Assembly (NCBI GenBank): GCA_026874595.1
Contig: CM049322.1
Location: 34,901,840 to 34,965,839, forward strand
Direction: 5' to 3'
From: Sipunculus nudus
Taxonomy: Eukaryota; Annelida; Sipuncula; Golfingiida; Sipunculidae
Length of the DNA stretch: 64,000 nt
Of the stretch, positions 23,016 through 34,663 are shown one piece after another; positions within the stretch are counted from its first letter, which is position 1, and every line of letters begins with the position of its first letter. Both the position numbers and the translations under genes were made by a program. The notes beneath the pieces are model-generated. The model was not told the origin of the DNA. It made no database searches and saw only the letters and a program-made list of their open reading frames with translations.

Positions 23016-24464
23016 TGTGCTAAAGAGCTTTAGACGGTATAAGAAGTGAGTTAATTATATTACTATCGGGTCCGCTAAGGAGGAATCCTTAGCCTATTGA
23101 TTAATTTTTTTACGAACTGTTAATAAAAAAATACAAAATACACGAATTTTTAATATGAGAAAGATATAATGGCTTTCGTATGATTCCTTCGCCAAGGTGC
23201 TTAACACAAAAGGTTATGTGGAAAAGAAAAGGTAAATATTAACACTTTAAAACACTTTCCCACAATCTGGAAGATAAAATGACGTCATTGGTTTAATCTG
23301 AAGCTGCAAGGTTTTAAACACACACAATCCTTCGTCGTTTTTCCCATGCTTAGTTATATTTTTCTTCAGAGGCCGAACCCGAGTCCAGGACATTGCCCTA
23401 GTGTTCATTTAACTGCCATGCTATTAGGGCTAATGAAGAGTAATTAGACCGACCCAAGCGAATTGTGTTCCGATTACTTTGTAATTGACTTCATAACATT
23501 AAACTACCAGTGCGTCTCCAATAAGAAAATAAGACATTTTCCGTTCGTTCATGGAACACGCCAGGCTGGAGCGCTGTCGGTACTTATCTTGGTCATCTGT
23601 TTACGTAAATATTCCTCCGTCCTTCGGCCCCTAATTACTTTGTCCTTGCAGAAAAATAAGGTCAAACAAAACAAAATAGTTGTTCTATGGATCCGCAGCT
23701 TCCTTTAACGTGGATTAATTTTTAACGATTTTTTTTTATGGTCAAGTAACAGCCTCTTTATTTATCCTGTCTTGTCTAATCTCATGTTAAGTCATGAGTT
23801 GACATGCTAGTGCGTTGCTAACAGATATGTAATGAAAATGGTTAACACCTTTTCAAAGACTATTATAGCTGTGAAGTCTCTTTCACGCAAGCTTTCGGGT
23901 TTTCGGCCCCCTTCCTCAGGAGTGAATGAAGTCTTATAGCGGCTCCGAGTGTTGGTCAGTTGACATGGATTGTGGCGTTGATTGTGAGGTCTATAGTTAC
24001 ACTGGTGCCCCACTTGTTAATTAATTAAACTTAATTAAATGCTGGATGGATTAGTTATATTATTCCACAAGCAACGCCATAATTCATTTTAGGACACGAA
24101 TGCAACGCAGCATAAAAAAAAGGGAAGCGGTTTCCTCACCAAAAACTTTATTAAAAATTAATCAATCGGAGCAACAATTAAATAACGCTAATTACCCTAA
24201 ATTAAACAAAAATAATTAAATCGCTCCCTCACATCATATCTTCTGTAACAATTAAGTTTTTGGTGTAGCCTCGCTGACTCAAAGAAACGATAAAAGATTG
24301 CACGCGACAGCTGCGAACAACCGCCTGATTTAATTAGTTCCCATATTATTTAAACCTTGATTATTTTAAGTGCGCACGTAATGAAACAGGGAATTAGGGT
24401 CCCCAGGTGTTTTCGTGGAGTTGTGATTAATGGCATTTAGTTATAGAAACATGTGGCTTTTCAA
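23016..24464. other. Unique sequence rich in homeodomain-type cores
   Basis: No coding frame supported. 23400-24440 contains many TAATTA/TAATTAA cores, especially 24016-24230, CAGCTG E-boxes, and a 12-bp inverted repeat (CACCAAAAACTT at 24137-24148 and its complement at 24254-24265). It could be conserved non-coding DNA, which needs a cross-species alignment. Confidence 0.35.
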
Positions 24465-24989
24465 GGTTCCCTTAAAGCTGCCTATTCACCTACCATTTAT
24501 AAAAAAAAATTATGTTTGTTAATGACTTCCTCTGTGTTTATATCAATGATCTAAGGGTAACTTTGGATGTGGAATGTTCATATAACACCTCCGTGAAGGA
24601 TGTTTTAACTTGTCATCAACAACGTGTTTTTGAACACAGCAATATTAGCAAACAGGAACAAAATGTTACCTAAGGTGGTAGGTTGCATATATGCAGAGGT
24701 AGAACGGTAACTTGTTGCAAAAAGTCTTTTGCAAAGCTCCTTATCTTTGGAAAAATATGTACATGTTGCACGTTAATAAACGATTACTACTACTATCTGA
24801 CTTGCCACCCAGATGTCTTTGTTGAATGTGTTTTGATTATTTTGGTGGGCACCAACATATAATAGGTATGTTGATATTAACAAAGCAAGCAGCCTGTGTA
24901 CCTGTGCCTGGCCTATTTTTTTAAAGCTCCAAGGGATTACCTGAAGTTTATAAATAGGTAAGTATCCTTTGTAAGATATTTTGATCCGC

Positions 24990-25560
24990 CTGGATTGTCG
25001 TGCCGGAATGGAATTTATTGCCTAACTTTGTCAATTTAGGGGTGCTGATTAAAAATTTATACCAGGTGCGACTTTTTTAGCCGCCATTTTGAATTTTAAA
25101 TGGCCGCCATTTTTTATATTTTGCTTTTCATCTGGACCTATGAGCACTGTAGAGTAATATAAATAGAAGCAACACCCATGTTTTCCATACCAGTTACAAG
25201 TTTCACTTGGTTGAAATTTCAAAATGGCCGCCATTTTTAATCAAATTTTTGCTCATATGGTAACTTGCGAGCATGAGATAATATTTTAAATTAGTAGCGA
25301 AATACTTGCTATAAATTAGGTTATAATTTTGCTTATATCTATGAGCTATTAAGAAGAATAAATACATTGCGAATACCCATGTTTGTGATACCAGGGATTT
25401 CATTAAACCCTATGCCGTGCTTGCTGTTAATTTTGGTTCGGCATCATGTTGAATTGAATGGTCGTCATATTTAATGTTCTTTGCTTGTATCTCTGCACTT
25501 CAATCCTATAGAGGCGTATCAAAACGGTGATATAGAAGTCTAAAATGATGCCTGTTTTAA
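24990..25560 (+). repeat. Left inner arm with internal ATGGCCGCCAT sub-repeats
   Basis: Contains diverged subunits of about 100-200 bp, each with a near-palindromic AAATGGCCGCCATTTTT followed by a TTTTGCTYATAT block and CCCATGTTT. The minus-strand frames reading KNGGHLKFKMAA or SLVSQTWVF are by-products. Confidence 0.75.
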
Positions 25561-27529
25561 GATGAAGATTAATATAATGTAGACATGGATTTCGCCCTTT
25601 AAAAATAAACTATGAAAATGAATTTTAATAATTTCAACAAAAGTGATTCGCTGAAACACGCGCTACGCATTGCAAATTATCCCTATTGCAGGAGCGACTA
25701 CAAATACATTCACCAAGGCATCAAAACTAAAACAGTTCAGCAACTGCCTGTGGTGCAGTTGGTTAAAGCCAATTTCTGGAGAGAATTTATTCAATCCATT
25801 GTCGGTCCTAACTCCCTATACCAGTTGCCAGTTAGCAATATGGGATATGCTCTCTGAATGTGTGGATGTGATGCACCAAGGCTTCTTCAGTTGAATCTGA
25901 TTCACTTGAAGGTTCAATGTTGTACTCTTTCTTTGCTTGAAAAGAAGGCATTTTTGGCAGTTGGAATAAGAAGAATACCATTGAAAAAGAGGTACCTTAA
26001 GAAAACAGAAAACCTGTTTCTACCTGTTATCACACTAACAGAATGCAATACACTATAGTGCATGACTGCTGAATTACTAACAGTGTTGCCAATAGTTGTC
26101 GATCTTCTCTGAACCAACTTTGCAATGCGTCTTCTTCTTGCACATACTGGAGATCCTTAGCTTAACTAAATCCAATGGATTTCTCTGCTGAATATACAAC
26201 TAATCTCTCTCCCCTATCGCTGCCTACTTGATCAAGTGAGGCAAATCAAGTGAATTTTCCTCCTGATCTATAAAACTTGCAAAACTTTGTGCCTTCTGTC
26301 CAAGGTCTTGGAAACATGTAACGTGAAACTCTCCTCCGTAGGATGATAATACTTCTTTAAACACAATTGTCACATCAGCTCGTCTCGTATGGATACTTTT
26401 TGCGGAGTGCATGGTATTTAAGGATTGCTTTCAAGTTTTATTGCTGAACGATTCTGAAAGAGGTGATCATAACAGGCACTTATTTTTGTCAATTTTTTAA
26501 CACCATGAAAGTAGCATTTTCCAGTGCTGCATTGGACAACTGTCACTCGCTTGGGAAAATGGCCAGCTTCAGCGTTGAAGAATTCAAGAGAGCTGTCTTA
26601 TATATATACTTTGCGACAACGTGAAGTAAAGCAAAACAAACAATCAAGCCTAAAGCTCACCAAACCTCAATAGGCTGCCTTTCCCTATTTAAGACTGCAG
26701 CTTCAATGTCCTCCCGTACAAGTCAGCCTGATGACAAAGAGTCATTACTGGTTTGTAAAGAGGACCAGGAACAAAAGCTGATATGGCTTTTGCAAGACAT
26801 TGTATAGCGAGTAGTTAATTGGTTTATGGTCTCCTTAACAACGTGGCAATAATTACATATTTATCTGTTGCTGTCGTGACTGCATAATAAGGAATTAGTA
26901 GTTGCTCTTTCGACAGTCCCCCAACACCTCAAAAATACATAACCAGCAACGTGTCCTGCTAAAACGTCTTTGAAGCATCATTGCAGTATTAAATCTTGAA
27001 AACAATTATCCAGAAATGTCACGCACTCCACAATAAACGAAATACGAGGTAGGCTGGCGTGACAGGTGTCTTTGAAGTAGTAACCGTAAAGAGCACCGTT
27101 CCATGTTACACGTGATCAAGACCTTTCAATGTTAAAAACAATGTCTCCTTTCAGGAAATGTTTCGTTGAAATAATTGACATTCATTTTCATACAGTTTAT
27201 TTTATTTGCATGTAAGGTGAGGAAATGCTTGTACAGTACATTTAATCACAAGTCTTCAAATGATTTTTTATATCCGCTATTTGTAAATCAAACATTGCTG
27301 TTGAATCCACCTGGCAAATGCGAGTCATGCAGTAAACTAGACCCTCTTCACCATTAATGTGGATTTAAGCATCATTGTTTTACTTGGATGGTTCTCTATG
27401 GGACTCCCAGGCAGATATACCAGTAAAGGTTATAATATTTCTTAAATTCACCATGACCGCTTAATTTATGAAAGCGTGGATTTTTGATCAATGGAAAACC
27501 CTGATGCCACAGGTATAGGTATTGTCACT

Positions 27530-28040
27530 ATATTTTTTGTTCTATGCAGCTCACAAGAGTCCGTTTTAAAATCCAATATGGCGACAAAGAATAATTTTAA
27601 ACAAATATGGCCATGGTTTTAAAGGATTCGCTGGTATCATAAACATAAATGTTCCTGCCATTTTAATATCTTATCCCATGCTCACAGGTCCCGATATGCG
27701 GATGCAAATGCGGATTAAAAATGGTGGCCATTTTAAAATTCAATATGGCGACATAACCCACTTTGTTGTAATTATGGCAATGCCTTTAATAGAATCCCTG
27801 GTATCGCAAACATGGGTGTTTTTACCATTTATATTACTCTACAGTGCTCAGAAATTCAGATAAAAGGCAAAATATAAGAAAAATGGCGGCCATTTTGAAA
27901 TACAAATTGGCGGCTGAAGACGCGGCTGAGAAAAAAATGGCACCTGATCTTTTGGAATCAGCACCCCTTATTGTCAAAGTTAGCCAATAAAAGCAATTTG
28001 GCACGAAAATTCAGCTGGAATATATACAAACTGTACTAAG
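27530..28040 (-). repeat. Right inner arm, inverted
   Basis: Reverse complement of the left inner arm, including AAAAATGGCGGCCATTTTGA, ATATTACTCTACAGTGCTCA and CCTGGTATCGCAAACATGGG. The plus-strand frame at 27678-27863 repeats the SLVSQTWVF peptide seen on the other arm. Confidence 0.75.
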
Positions 28041-28480
28041 AGGTCAGATAGGTTATTAGGCTCCTTTAATGAAACAAGGTGGATCTTCTGGTTTAATCTT
28101 GAACGCTTAGCTTATCTTGCAACCCGGTGACTATGGTCTAAAAGGGACCTATTACGATAACTGATGTCTATTAATTAAATATAATCCATTGAACCTTTGT
28201 TAAAAGGTATGCCAGGAAACGCCGACCATTCTCCATACAGGCTCTCATTTTGTTTATATCCACTTGTTTATAACCAGTGGGGTACCCGCCAAAAATAATC
28301 CAATCACATTCGACAAGGACACCTGAGAGCAATATTGCTGTTGTTTACTAACAGCTTGTAGATAACAGCTAATACGTCCGCCCAGAGGCGTGAAACGAAA
28401 AGGAATTACCTAGAGTTCATTAATTTGCACGGGGAGTAATCATATGTTCTATAGAAAGGGTAGGTTAATTACTTAAATTA

Positions 28481-29140
28481 TCTAGTAATAGCAAGTAATA
28501 CAGAAGGGAGAAACATCTCGCATGAAACACCTGTGACGTGGAACTAAAATTGTATTCAATGAGGATTTTTTTTTTTGTAAACTGCTCAAAACATGTAATC
28601 AAACGTTCAACGCCTGCATAAAACGAATCCCCTAGGACCCACCTATAAAGCCGATGAGGCAAAAGGAATTTGGTCTTTAGAGATGAGGCACTTTAATTTT
28701 AAGGTTTACACATTCCCGGTTGTGTAACCATAAAATATTTTCACAAGAGGATTTTAAAATGAAGTCATTTAGCTACAGGTTTGGAAACACCAGTGTTCAT
28801 CTAGAAAATACATATTCTTTTGTTTCACATAAAATAAAGGAGACACGCCGGCGACTGAATTATTCACCACATTATATATGTAACCTGCCCTTTTGAGATA
28901 ATATAATTTGCCCTTGAGTGGCATTAAAATGGTTTTTCGACATTCCTGCCCCAAACGCCACACAAAAATTATCGATAAATCCGATAAACTGCAGCTGTGA
29001 ACATCTGTTTGCTTTAACTGCCTGACTGATTATATGGACCCTGCTGATTTGAAGTCAGCAAGTGATGCAGCCAGGGAATTCTCTTCCATCTGTTTATGTC
29101 CAGAGCTCCTTATGTTGTTCTCGGGGTTTGTGATTAAGTG
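28481..29140. other. Unique sequence
   Basis: No gene supported. The minus-strand frames at 28465-28662 and 28769-28963 have no recognisable content. Confidence 0.4.
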
Positions 29141-29148
29141 ACTATTTC

Positions 29149-29169
29149 ATGCAAATAGGCGGCGCCGCC
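29149..29169. promoter_or_regulatory. POU octamer next to a GC palindrome
   Basis: A perfect octamer ATGCAAAT (29149-29156) is followed by the 12-bp palindrome GGCGGCGCCGCC (29158-29169). Upstream (28975-29030) lie CAGCTG and CATCTG E-boxes. A candidate regulatory element only. Confidence 0.25.
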
Positions 29170-29289
29170 CTCGCCCTGTAGGCAATACCAGGTGCGGATT
29201 TAAGCAGACGCTCTTGATTTTGTGTCTTGAAGGATGTACTTTTAACGTTGACACAAGGCCTAAAGACATTTTTAGCTCAAGTGTTCTTG

Positions 29290-29700
29290 ATCGGACCAGC
29301 TCCTTCTAATTCGTCTTTCTTCGCTATTTCTTACCTTTTTTTAAGCTTTTTATTTTAATTCTTAAATCTTTTAGTTCTACCTTTTGTCTTCTTCAAGTAC
29401 TTAGTCCTATCCTTTTTCTTCCAATACATCTTTCTCTTTAATATCTTTTTTTCCCTTCCTGTTTAATGTTTTTCTTCTACATTTTTCCCTTCTACTACCT
29501 TGTCTTGTCTTTTTTTCTATACATCTTTCACTTCTTTTTTTTTGTCTTTCCCTTTTCTTCCATTACTCCTTTTCTTCGTTTATTTTCTTCTTACTTCTTT
29601 ATCTTTCCTCATTTAATGATATTATTATTATTAGTAGTATTATTATTAGTATAACTATTTTATTCTGATTATTATCATTATTAATATTATTATATGTCCA
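29290..29700. repeat. Pyrimidine-rich CTT tract and ATT run
   Basis: About 300 bp of TTC/CTT/TTTT on the plus strand, then ATTATT triplets (29620-29690). Low complexity. Confidence 0.85.
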
Positions 29701-29744
29701 GGATAAAAAAAATTATTAGTTTTACGTGGATTTTACAAGTAGTT

Positions 29745-29932
29745 TAAACAACTAATGGCTGGCATTCTCCATGTCACAGATTGTCAAGTTTTGTGGTGTC
29801 TAGGGTCGGAGAACACCGGGAAAAAACACCTACCTTGGAAGGGCCACTACAACATACATGCATGGCCACGCCCGGGATCGAACCTAGGTCACCAGCTGGG
29901 AGAACCGCGCTTGTTACCACTCGACTGAATGT
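29745..29932 (-). mobile_element. tRNA-derived SINE
   Basis: On the minus strand: box A-like GTCGAGTGGTAACAAGCG and box B GGTTCGATCCC (plus-strand 29874-29884) in tRNA-like spacing. The body then carries GTGTTTTTTCCCGGTGTTCT, close to a TTCTCCGGGTTCTCCGG-type body that I recall from mollusc SINEs. The acceptor stem is not closed, so this is not a functional tRNA. Confidence 0.6.
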
Positions 29933-29934
29933 AT

Positions 29935-31266
29935 GATCTCACGTCTAATCAGCCTCATAAAACGAAATTTATGATCCTTCTAACGCAATACCAAACATCA
30001 AAAGTCGTCTGCAAGAATATTTTCCTCAACTGTAGAATCATATTAATTATGTCTGAAATATATTTGAAATATATTTTGTAACAGAAGTGTGATTTTGCTT
30101 GATATGCTGTGAAATGTCTGAACTTATATATTCTCATTTGCACTTTGACAGTAACATTAACTTATTATATTTAATGTTAAAATAGAAACGACACGTACTT
30201 AAAGGGCCAGTCATCCCCAACTGTATAAGCAAATGAACTACCTATTGTAAAATATTTACACAATGAAATCTCAGGATCACCTAAGGGACCAACCAAAGTG
30301 GTCGCGCGTAATCGGGTTGGCCGGGATTATAGGGTGGTCGTCATTCGGACTTTCACTGTATTCTTATAGATAAATAGATGAAAAGGAGCTTTACAATTGA
30401 CATTATCTGTCCACCAAAAACAAAAGACTTTCCAACACATGTCAACCATCTCCGGTAACATGTTTTTCTAGTAAATCAACATAGTAATTAATATTTATTT
30501 TTATTCCATAAGATTAAGAGGATAGAGTTGATTGTTCCAGACAATGGCATTGTGAACTGTTTGATTCAAGATAAATCCTATTCTTTTAGAGCTTATTACG
30601 TTTCTGATTATATTTGATATCATTAGAGTAAATTTCCACGTGCTGAGCGCATGAAAGATTATTATTGCCATTGTTGGAAGCGGTGGTAAAATATAAAGAA
30701 AATTAGTTAATAAATGATTTGCTTTAAAGCAACTTGTCTTTCTTTGAGAATTAAACGTGTAATGATACATTTTTTTACAAATGGTGGATAACAAAAATCA
30801 TCGGCTGAGTTAAAACTTAAGATTAAGCGACTTTATCGTTTGTCTTTGAGGGACTTGTTAATCTAATTCTTGAATGTTGTAAAGTTTATTTTATCAATTT
30901 GAATCTTCAAGGACGACCGAAGAACACATTTGTGGCATTTTAATTAGTTTACAGATCATTTAAATCCTGCTCCTTTTTTACCTCTTAGGCAATGCTGCAT
31001 GCAGATTAAATTATCGTGCCGTTTATATACAAAACAAACCATCCTTTAGATGTTTATACGTAAACTTTTGCAATAATATATGCATTTTCTCACGGCATTT
31101 TTGCTGAATACCAACGTTTACCAGCATAATCATTCGAGACATGGACTACAATTCCCCTGTTTTTTAGTTGTTATGGTTCATCGTTATTGTATTTGTTTAC
31201 AATGATATATCTGCATAACCAGAGGTCGCTTGCTCGTCAACTCCCAAACAAGGAGGAGTATTATGA
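29935..31266. other. Unique AT-rich sequence
   Basis: No supported gene. The 97-codon minus-strand frame at 30501-30794 has no domain and AT-driven composition. Confidence 0.5.
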
Positions 31267-31293
31267 AAAAAAAAAACACACACACACACACAG
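31265..31293. repeat. A-run and (AC)n
   Basis: A10 followed by about 16 bp of AC. Confidence 0.9.
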
Positions 31294-31388
31294 AAGAAGC
31301 ACCAGCAGGAAGCTTGGAAATTCTTGATCCGTTAAATGGCGCAGTCGGGTCACCAGGTTGCGTTCGCACTGTGTTAAACTGTTAGTCA

Positions 31389-32365
31389 TCTACTACTTAT
31401 AAAAGTAATTCGGTCCACCTTTGTTCGAAATGTTCTCTAAAACCGCGTTGCGTGAGATACTGTGCGATACCTCATTTTAATGATTATTGTTCCCGTAGTG
31501 TCCTCGCCGATATGAAAATAAATAAATGTTTTATGTTCACGTCATTTTGAGTGACTTTTTGCTTTTTTTCTGCATGGAGGTTTCAACGGAAAATGACCGG
31601 ACTGCCTGTGCGGACCAATGCAGCACAGGATTATGGACTACATTGTGCAAATGAATAACCAAAGCTTTCATTGAAGGATTTACGCATGTTTGGCCTGACA
31701 TTTGACCGAGGCTTTGACCCACGTGTGTGGTCAGTACATGTGAGAAACACATAGTTCTCGCGTTTCGTAAAAAGTACGGGTTAAACCCAGGAGGATAAAT
31801 AACAAGAACCAATAAAAGGTTCTTATATCCGGAGAAGGGGGAGGGTGGGGTGGGGCTAGGGTTTCCAGGACTCAAAATTGGTCTGCTACGATTAAAAAAA
31901 TGGTTCTGACTTCACTTAGGTCCGCCTCTGCCACTATGAGGTATATACATTTCCGTATCTTTCTTCAGGAATTAATTTTCTTCCTTAAAACGTACATTAA
32001 ATTCATCGTTCATGTCTTCCTCACATCAGCCTATTCTCTATACGTCCAGCAATAGTAACCAGTCAAAGATTATCGAAAACCTGATTGCCCCGGCATCCCA
32101 TTCCATTTCGTAAATGTAAATATTATCACTCACTAAGCCTTCAAGATAAACATACCGGTATATTATTTCTTGCCGTGACCATAGCGCCACAAAATAAATG
32201 AAAAAAAATACTTGAACGTGTCTTATTATGATCGTATCCCACTACAAAATCTATATATTTTTTTAATTTTAGAATTAAAAAACTGAGCCAACATTACTCA
32301 TATTAGTTAATACATCTCCCGAGCCCTGGTAAAAAGCCCGGTGTACCGGGTTAATCAGCTACTAG
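31389..32365 (+). mobile_element. Non-autonomous Helitron, copy 2
   Basis: Same order of blocks as copy 1: A^TCTACTACTTATAAAA, TGTTCTCTAAAACCGCG, ATATGAAAATAAATAA, TTTGACCCACGTG, AACCCAGGAGGAT, ATCGAAAACCTGA, then hairpin CCCGGTGTACCGGG (32337-32350) and a CTAG end. It is about 210 bp shorter than copy 1 and diverged by many substitutions, so the two are separate old insertions rather than a recent duplication. The base after CTAG is A rather than T, so the right boundary may have eroded. Confidence 0.83.
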
Positions 32366-33165
32366 AACATCAGTAAGGAAGCACTTAAAAAAGATCGCGG
32401 TTACCTCAACCAAAAATGTTGAAGGGCATGGGTTCAAACCAACATCTTATACTTATATTCGACATAGGATCTAGCTTCAATGTCTGAATAACCATTTTGG
32501 CGTTGGGTTATGCGAGTACAGAAGCTATTAATAATACCACAATCAATTCTGACACCAAGGCCTTGTTAGTTACTATAAAACATGGTATGGAATGGTATAT
32601 AAATATACAATCACATCAATTAAAGCAGGTGCCTTTTATATAACTGCGTAAATAAAGCCCCCCAGCGACAAAATGTGAACGGGTTGCCCCTGTAAAACGT
32701 GTCATTAGTTTTTATTAAAAAACACATGATAGTAGTCAAGCCAGACAAGCCTATAATTAACCTTTATGGCTTTTATCATGCGTATTTTGGGAACTATTAT
32801 ATCCAATCATTGTCAAACATGCAGCGGATTTAAAAGCTCTGGCTCGCATATTTGATCGCGTCTGATGGTAAACAACAGGTGTGAACCATGTTAGCATACT
32901 AAATTAATCAAGACATTATTTTGGTCGGAGCGATTTATTTCCTCTTGGCATTCTACCTGTGGTTTATTTTCGGTTCTCGTTCTCTATATATTCCTCATTT
33001 TGGTCATTAACGTCAATTATCAATATATAAAAAGTTTGTTTTAGTTCATCAAGAACGTTACCTAACAGCGTGTTGATTGTGCACGAACACTCCTCGTATG
33101 ACTTCTTATTAATTTGAGATCTTCCTTCGGCAGTTCGTGTAGAAGACATGTTCAGATTTTTTCTG
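32366..33165. other. Unique AT-rich sequence
   Basis: No supported feature. The short minus-strand frame at 32964-33182 has no recognisable content. Confidence 0.5.
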
Positions 33166-33170
33166 TTTGT

Positions 33171-33475
33171 TGACTCCGCCATAATGGTATGCTTTTATCC
33201 CTGTTTGTGTGTGTGTTTGTTTGTGGGTGTGTTTTTGTCCACAACATATCTAACACAGTCATGTGCGAATTCTAATGAAATTTTCCGGGGATAATAATGA
33301 CGATTTGATTTTGGTGTGGATCCGGCACATGACCCGGCTTCAGGAACGTCATCTAGGAATATTCACGTATTTAGTGTTACTTATGCACGAATTAACTAGG
33401 GAATATGGGCCGAATAAGTGAATTCAAACACACGGCGGAGGCATGCATTCCTGACAATGCAGAATTTTTGTTAGA
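33171..33475 (+). repeat. Interspersed repeat family A, copy 4
   Basis: Starts TGACTCCGCCATAATGGTAT and carries a short TG stretch, CTAATGAAATTTTCCGGGGA, TGGATCCGGCACATGACCC, AGGAACGTCATCTAGGAATA and GGGAATATGGGCCGAATAAG. It ends GGCGGAGGCATGCATTCC with the terminal stem. The best copy for seeing the unexpanded TG stretch. Confidence 0.85.
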
Positions 33476-34185
33476 TATGTTTTTATTCAGAGATATTACT
33501 GCATGTTGATGCCGTGTTTAGATCGGTCCATCTTACAAATTTGTACATTGTAGAGCTATAATTATCTAATACGATATTTTAACGTTCAATGGCGTACAAT
33601 AAATAATCATATAATTAAAATACGAAGACATCAGCATGATAAAAATCGAAACATTATATAACACTATTACTCTCATTGCAGGTTGGTCGTGATACATTAG
33701 TTCTATAACTGTTTCCACTTTATCACTGAATTCAATCATTACCAAGTGGTCGTGCGACATTTGTATGTTATCCACTATTTTAATCGTATGGGATAAGTAG
33801 CTACTGTACCTAGTTTAAGTTATTTTATTCTTAACATGTAAACATCCGTTTCATGACGCTTTTCTCAAGCTTAATTAGTTTCAAATACAATTTAGTATTC
33901 AAAAGAATCATCCAAAACTGAGTTACAGCCTTTAATTCAAATGTTAACAGAAAAATACTCTCTTGGTATATTGACCATCGTCCGTATTGTTCCTTAGAAA
34001 AGCTGAGAAAAATAGATTTGTACAGAAAAAAAGGATCAATAGTTAATACAACGACTACAACCGATCAAGCTTTCCTACAAATTGCTGGTATGATTTAAAT
34101 AAGCTCGGAGGCTGTGATAAAATTGAATAATTATTGAATAAAATACAAATGTTCAATACTAAAAGAAAAAAAAAGAAATTAGAAC
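33476..34185. other. Unique AT-rich sequence
   Basis: No supported feature. Confidence 0.5.
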
Positions 34186-34216
34186 TATGCATTGTAGGGA
34201 ATGCAACCCTCCGCGA
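34186..34216 (-). repeat. Family A terminal fragment
   Basis: On the minus strand reads GCGGAGGGTTGCATTCCCTA then CAATGC, the closing block of family A. The rest of the element is absent. Confidence 0.45.
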
Positions 34217-34649
34217 TTGTACGTGACTGATACAGCTTTGCTTAGCTCAGAGGCCCACACTCAGTGAGTTTGAGTGTGAACGTGGGAGTTCATATATTTT
34301 TCATTTTTTGTAAAAATTAGTGTTTAACATTACTGTCCTCTGTAAAGACAATCTGTGAAGCAAATAGAATCTGGGGGGAAAAGAAATTTGGACAGTTTCG
34401 AATAGATTGGAAGAAAAATATAATTATTCTGATCATGAAGAAACATACGCCATCGTGGTAGTGTATTGCGCTCGGACAGAGAATGTGTTGTTTGCTATAG
34501 AATCTTGCACCTTTTGTACCCAACTGAATGGATCCATTAAGATCCATTAATAAGAGTCAGCTTCCCTAGGATTACCATTTGTTTGATAAGTCTCCTATTG
34601 TAACGGTAGCTCGGTTTCAGCCGTCATCCTGTCACCCTAGGCCGTTAGC
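34217..34649. other. Unique sequence
   Basis: A small inverted repeat CACACTCA/TGAGTGTG near 34256-34278. Nothing else supported. Confidence 0.4.
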
Positions 34650-34663
34650 CCTCCAGATGGCGG
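34650..34663 (+). promoter_or_regulatory. CTCF-like motif
   Basis: CCTCCAGATGGCGG matches 13 of 14 positions of the CTCF core CCASYAGRKGGCRS. Similar matches lie at 50598 and 54975. Confidence 0.3.

Larger units (their letters stand above)
24465..28480. mobile_element. Foldback-like element with long inverted arms
   Basis: The left arm, outer part 24472-24988 followed by inner part 24990-25410, is mirrored in inverted order by the inner part at about 27540-28040 and the outer part at about 28190-28475. The inner arms match well around GGGGTGCTGATT (25040) and its complement (27960), over GAGCACTGTAGAGTAATATA, and over ACCCATGTTTGYGATACCAG. The outer arms are more diverged. The centre (25420-27530) has only short decayed frames and no transposase that I recognise. 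Total about 4.0 kb. It could be a foldback/long-TIR DNA element, or several repeats nested by chance. Confidence 0.65.

Noticed and set aside
23807-24013. Minus-strand peptide SFTPEEGGRKPESLRERDF and hammerhead-like CTGAGGA...GAAA
   Set aside because: The core resembles a hammerhead ribozyme, but the base after the core does not pair as needed and no closing stem III is present. The peptide looks like a recurrent repeat-derived frame that I cannot assign.
25049-27863. Short frames with KNGGH, MAA and SLVSQTWVF peptides
   Set aside because: They come from the inverted ATGGCCGCCAT-containing arms and appear on both sides because the DNA is repeated.
30501-30794. 97-codon minus-strand frame
   Set aside because: No recognised motif, AT-driven amino acids, and no conserved context; chance length in AT-rich DNA.
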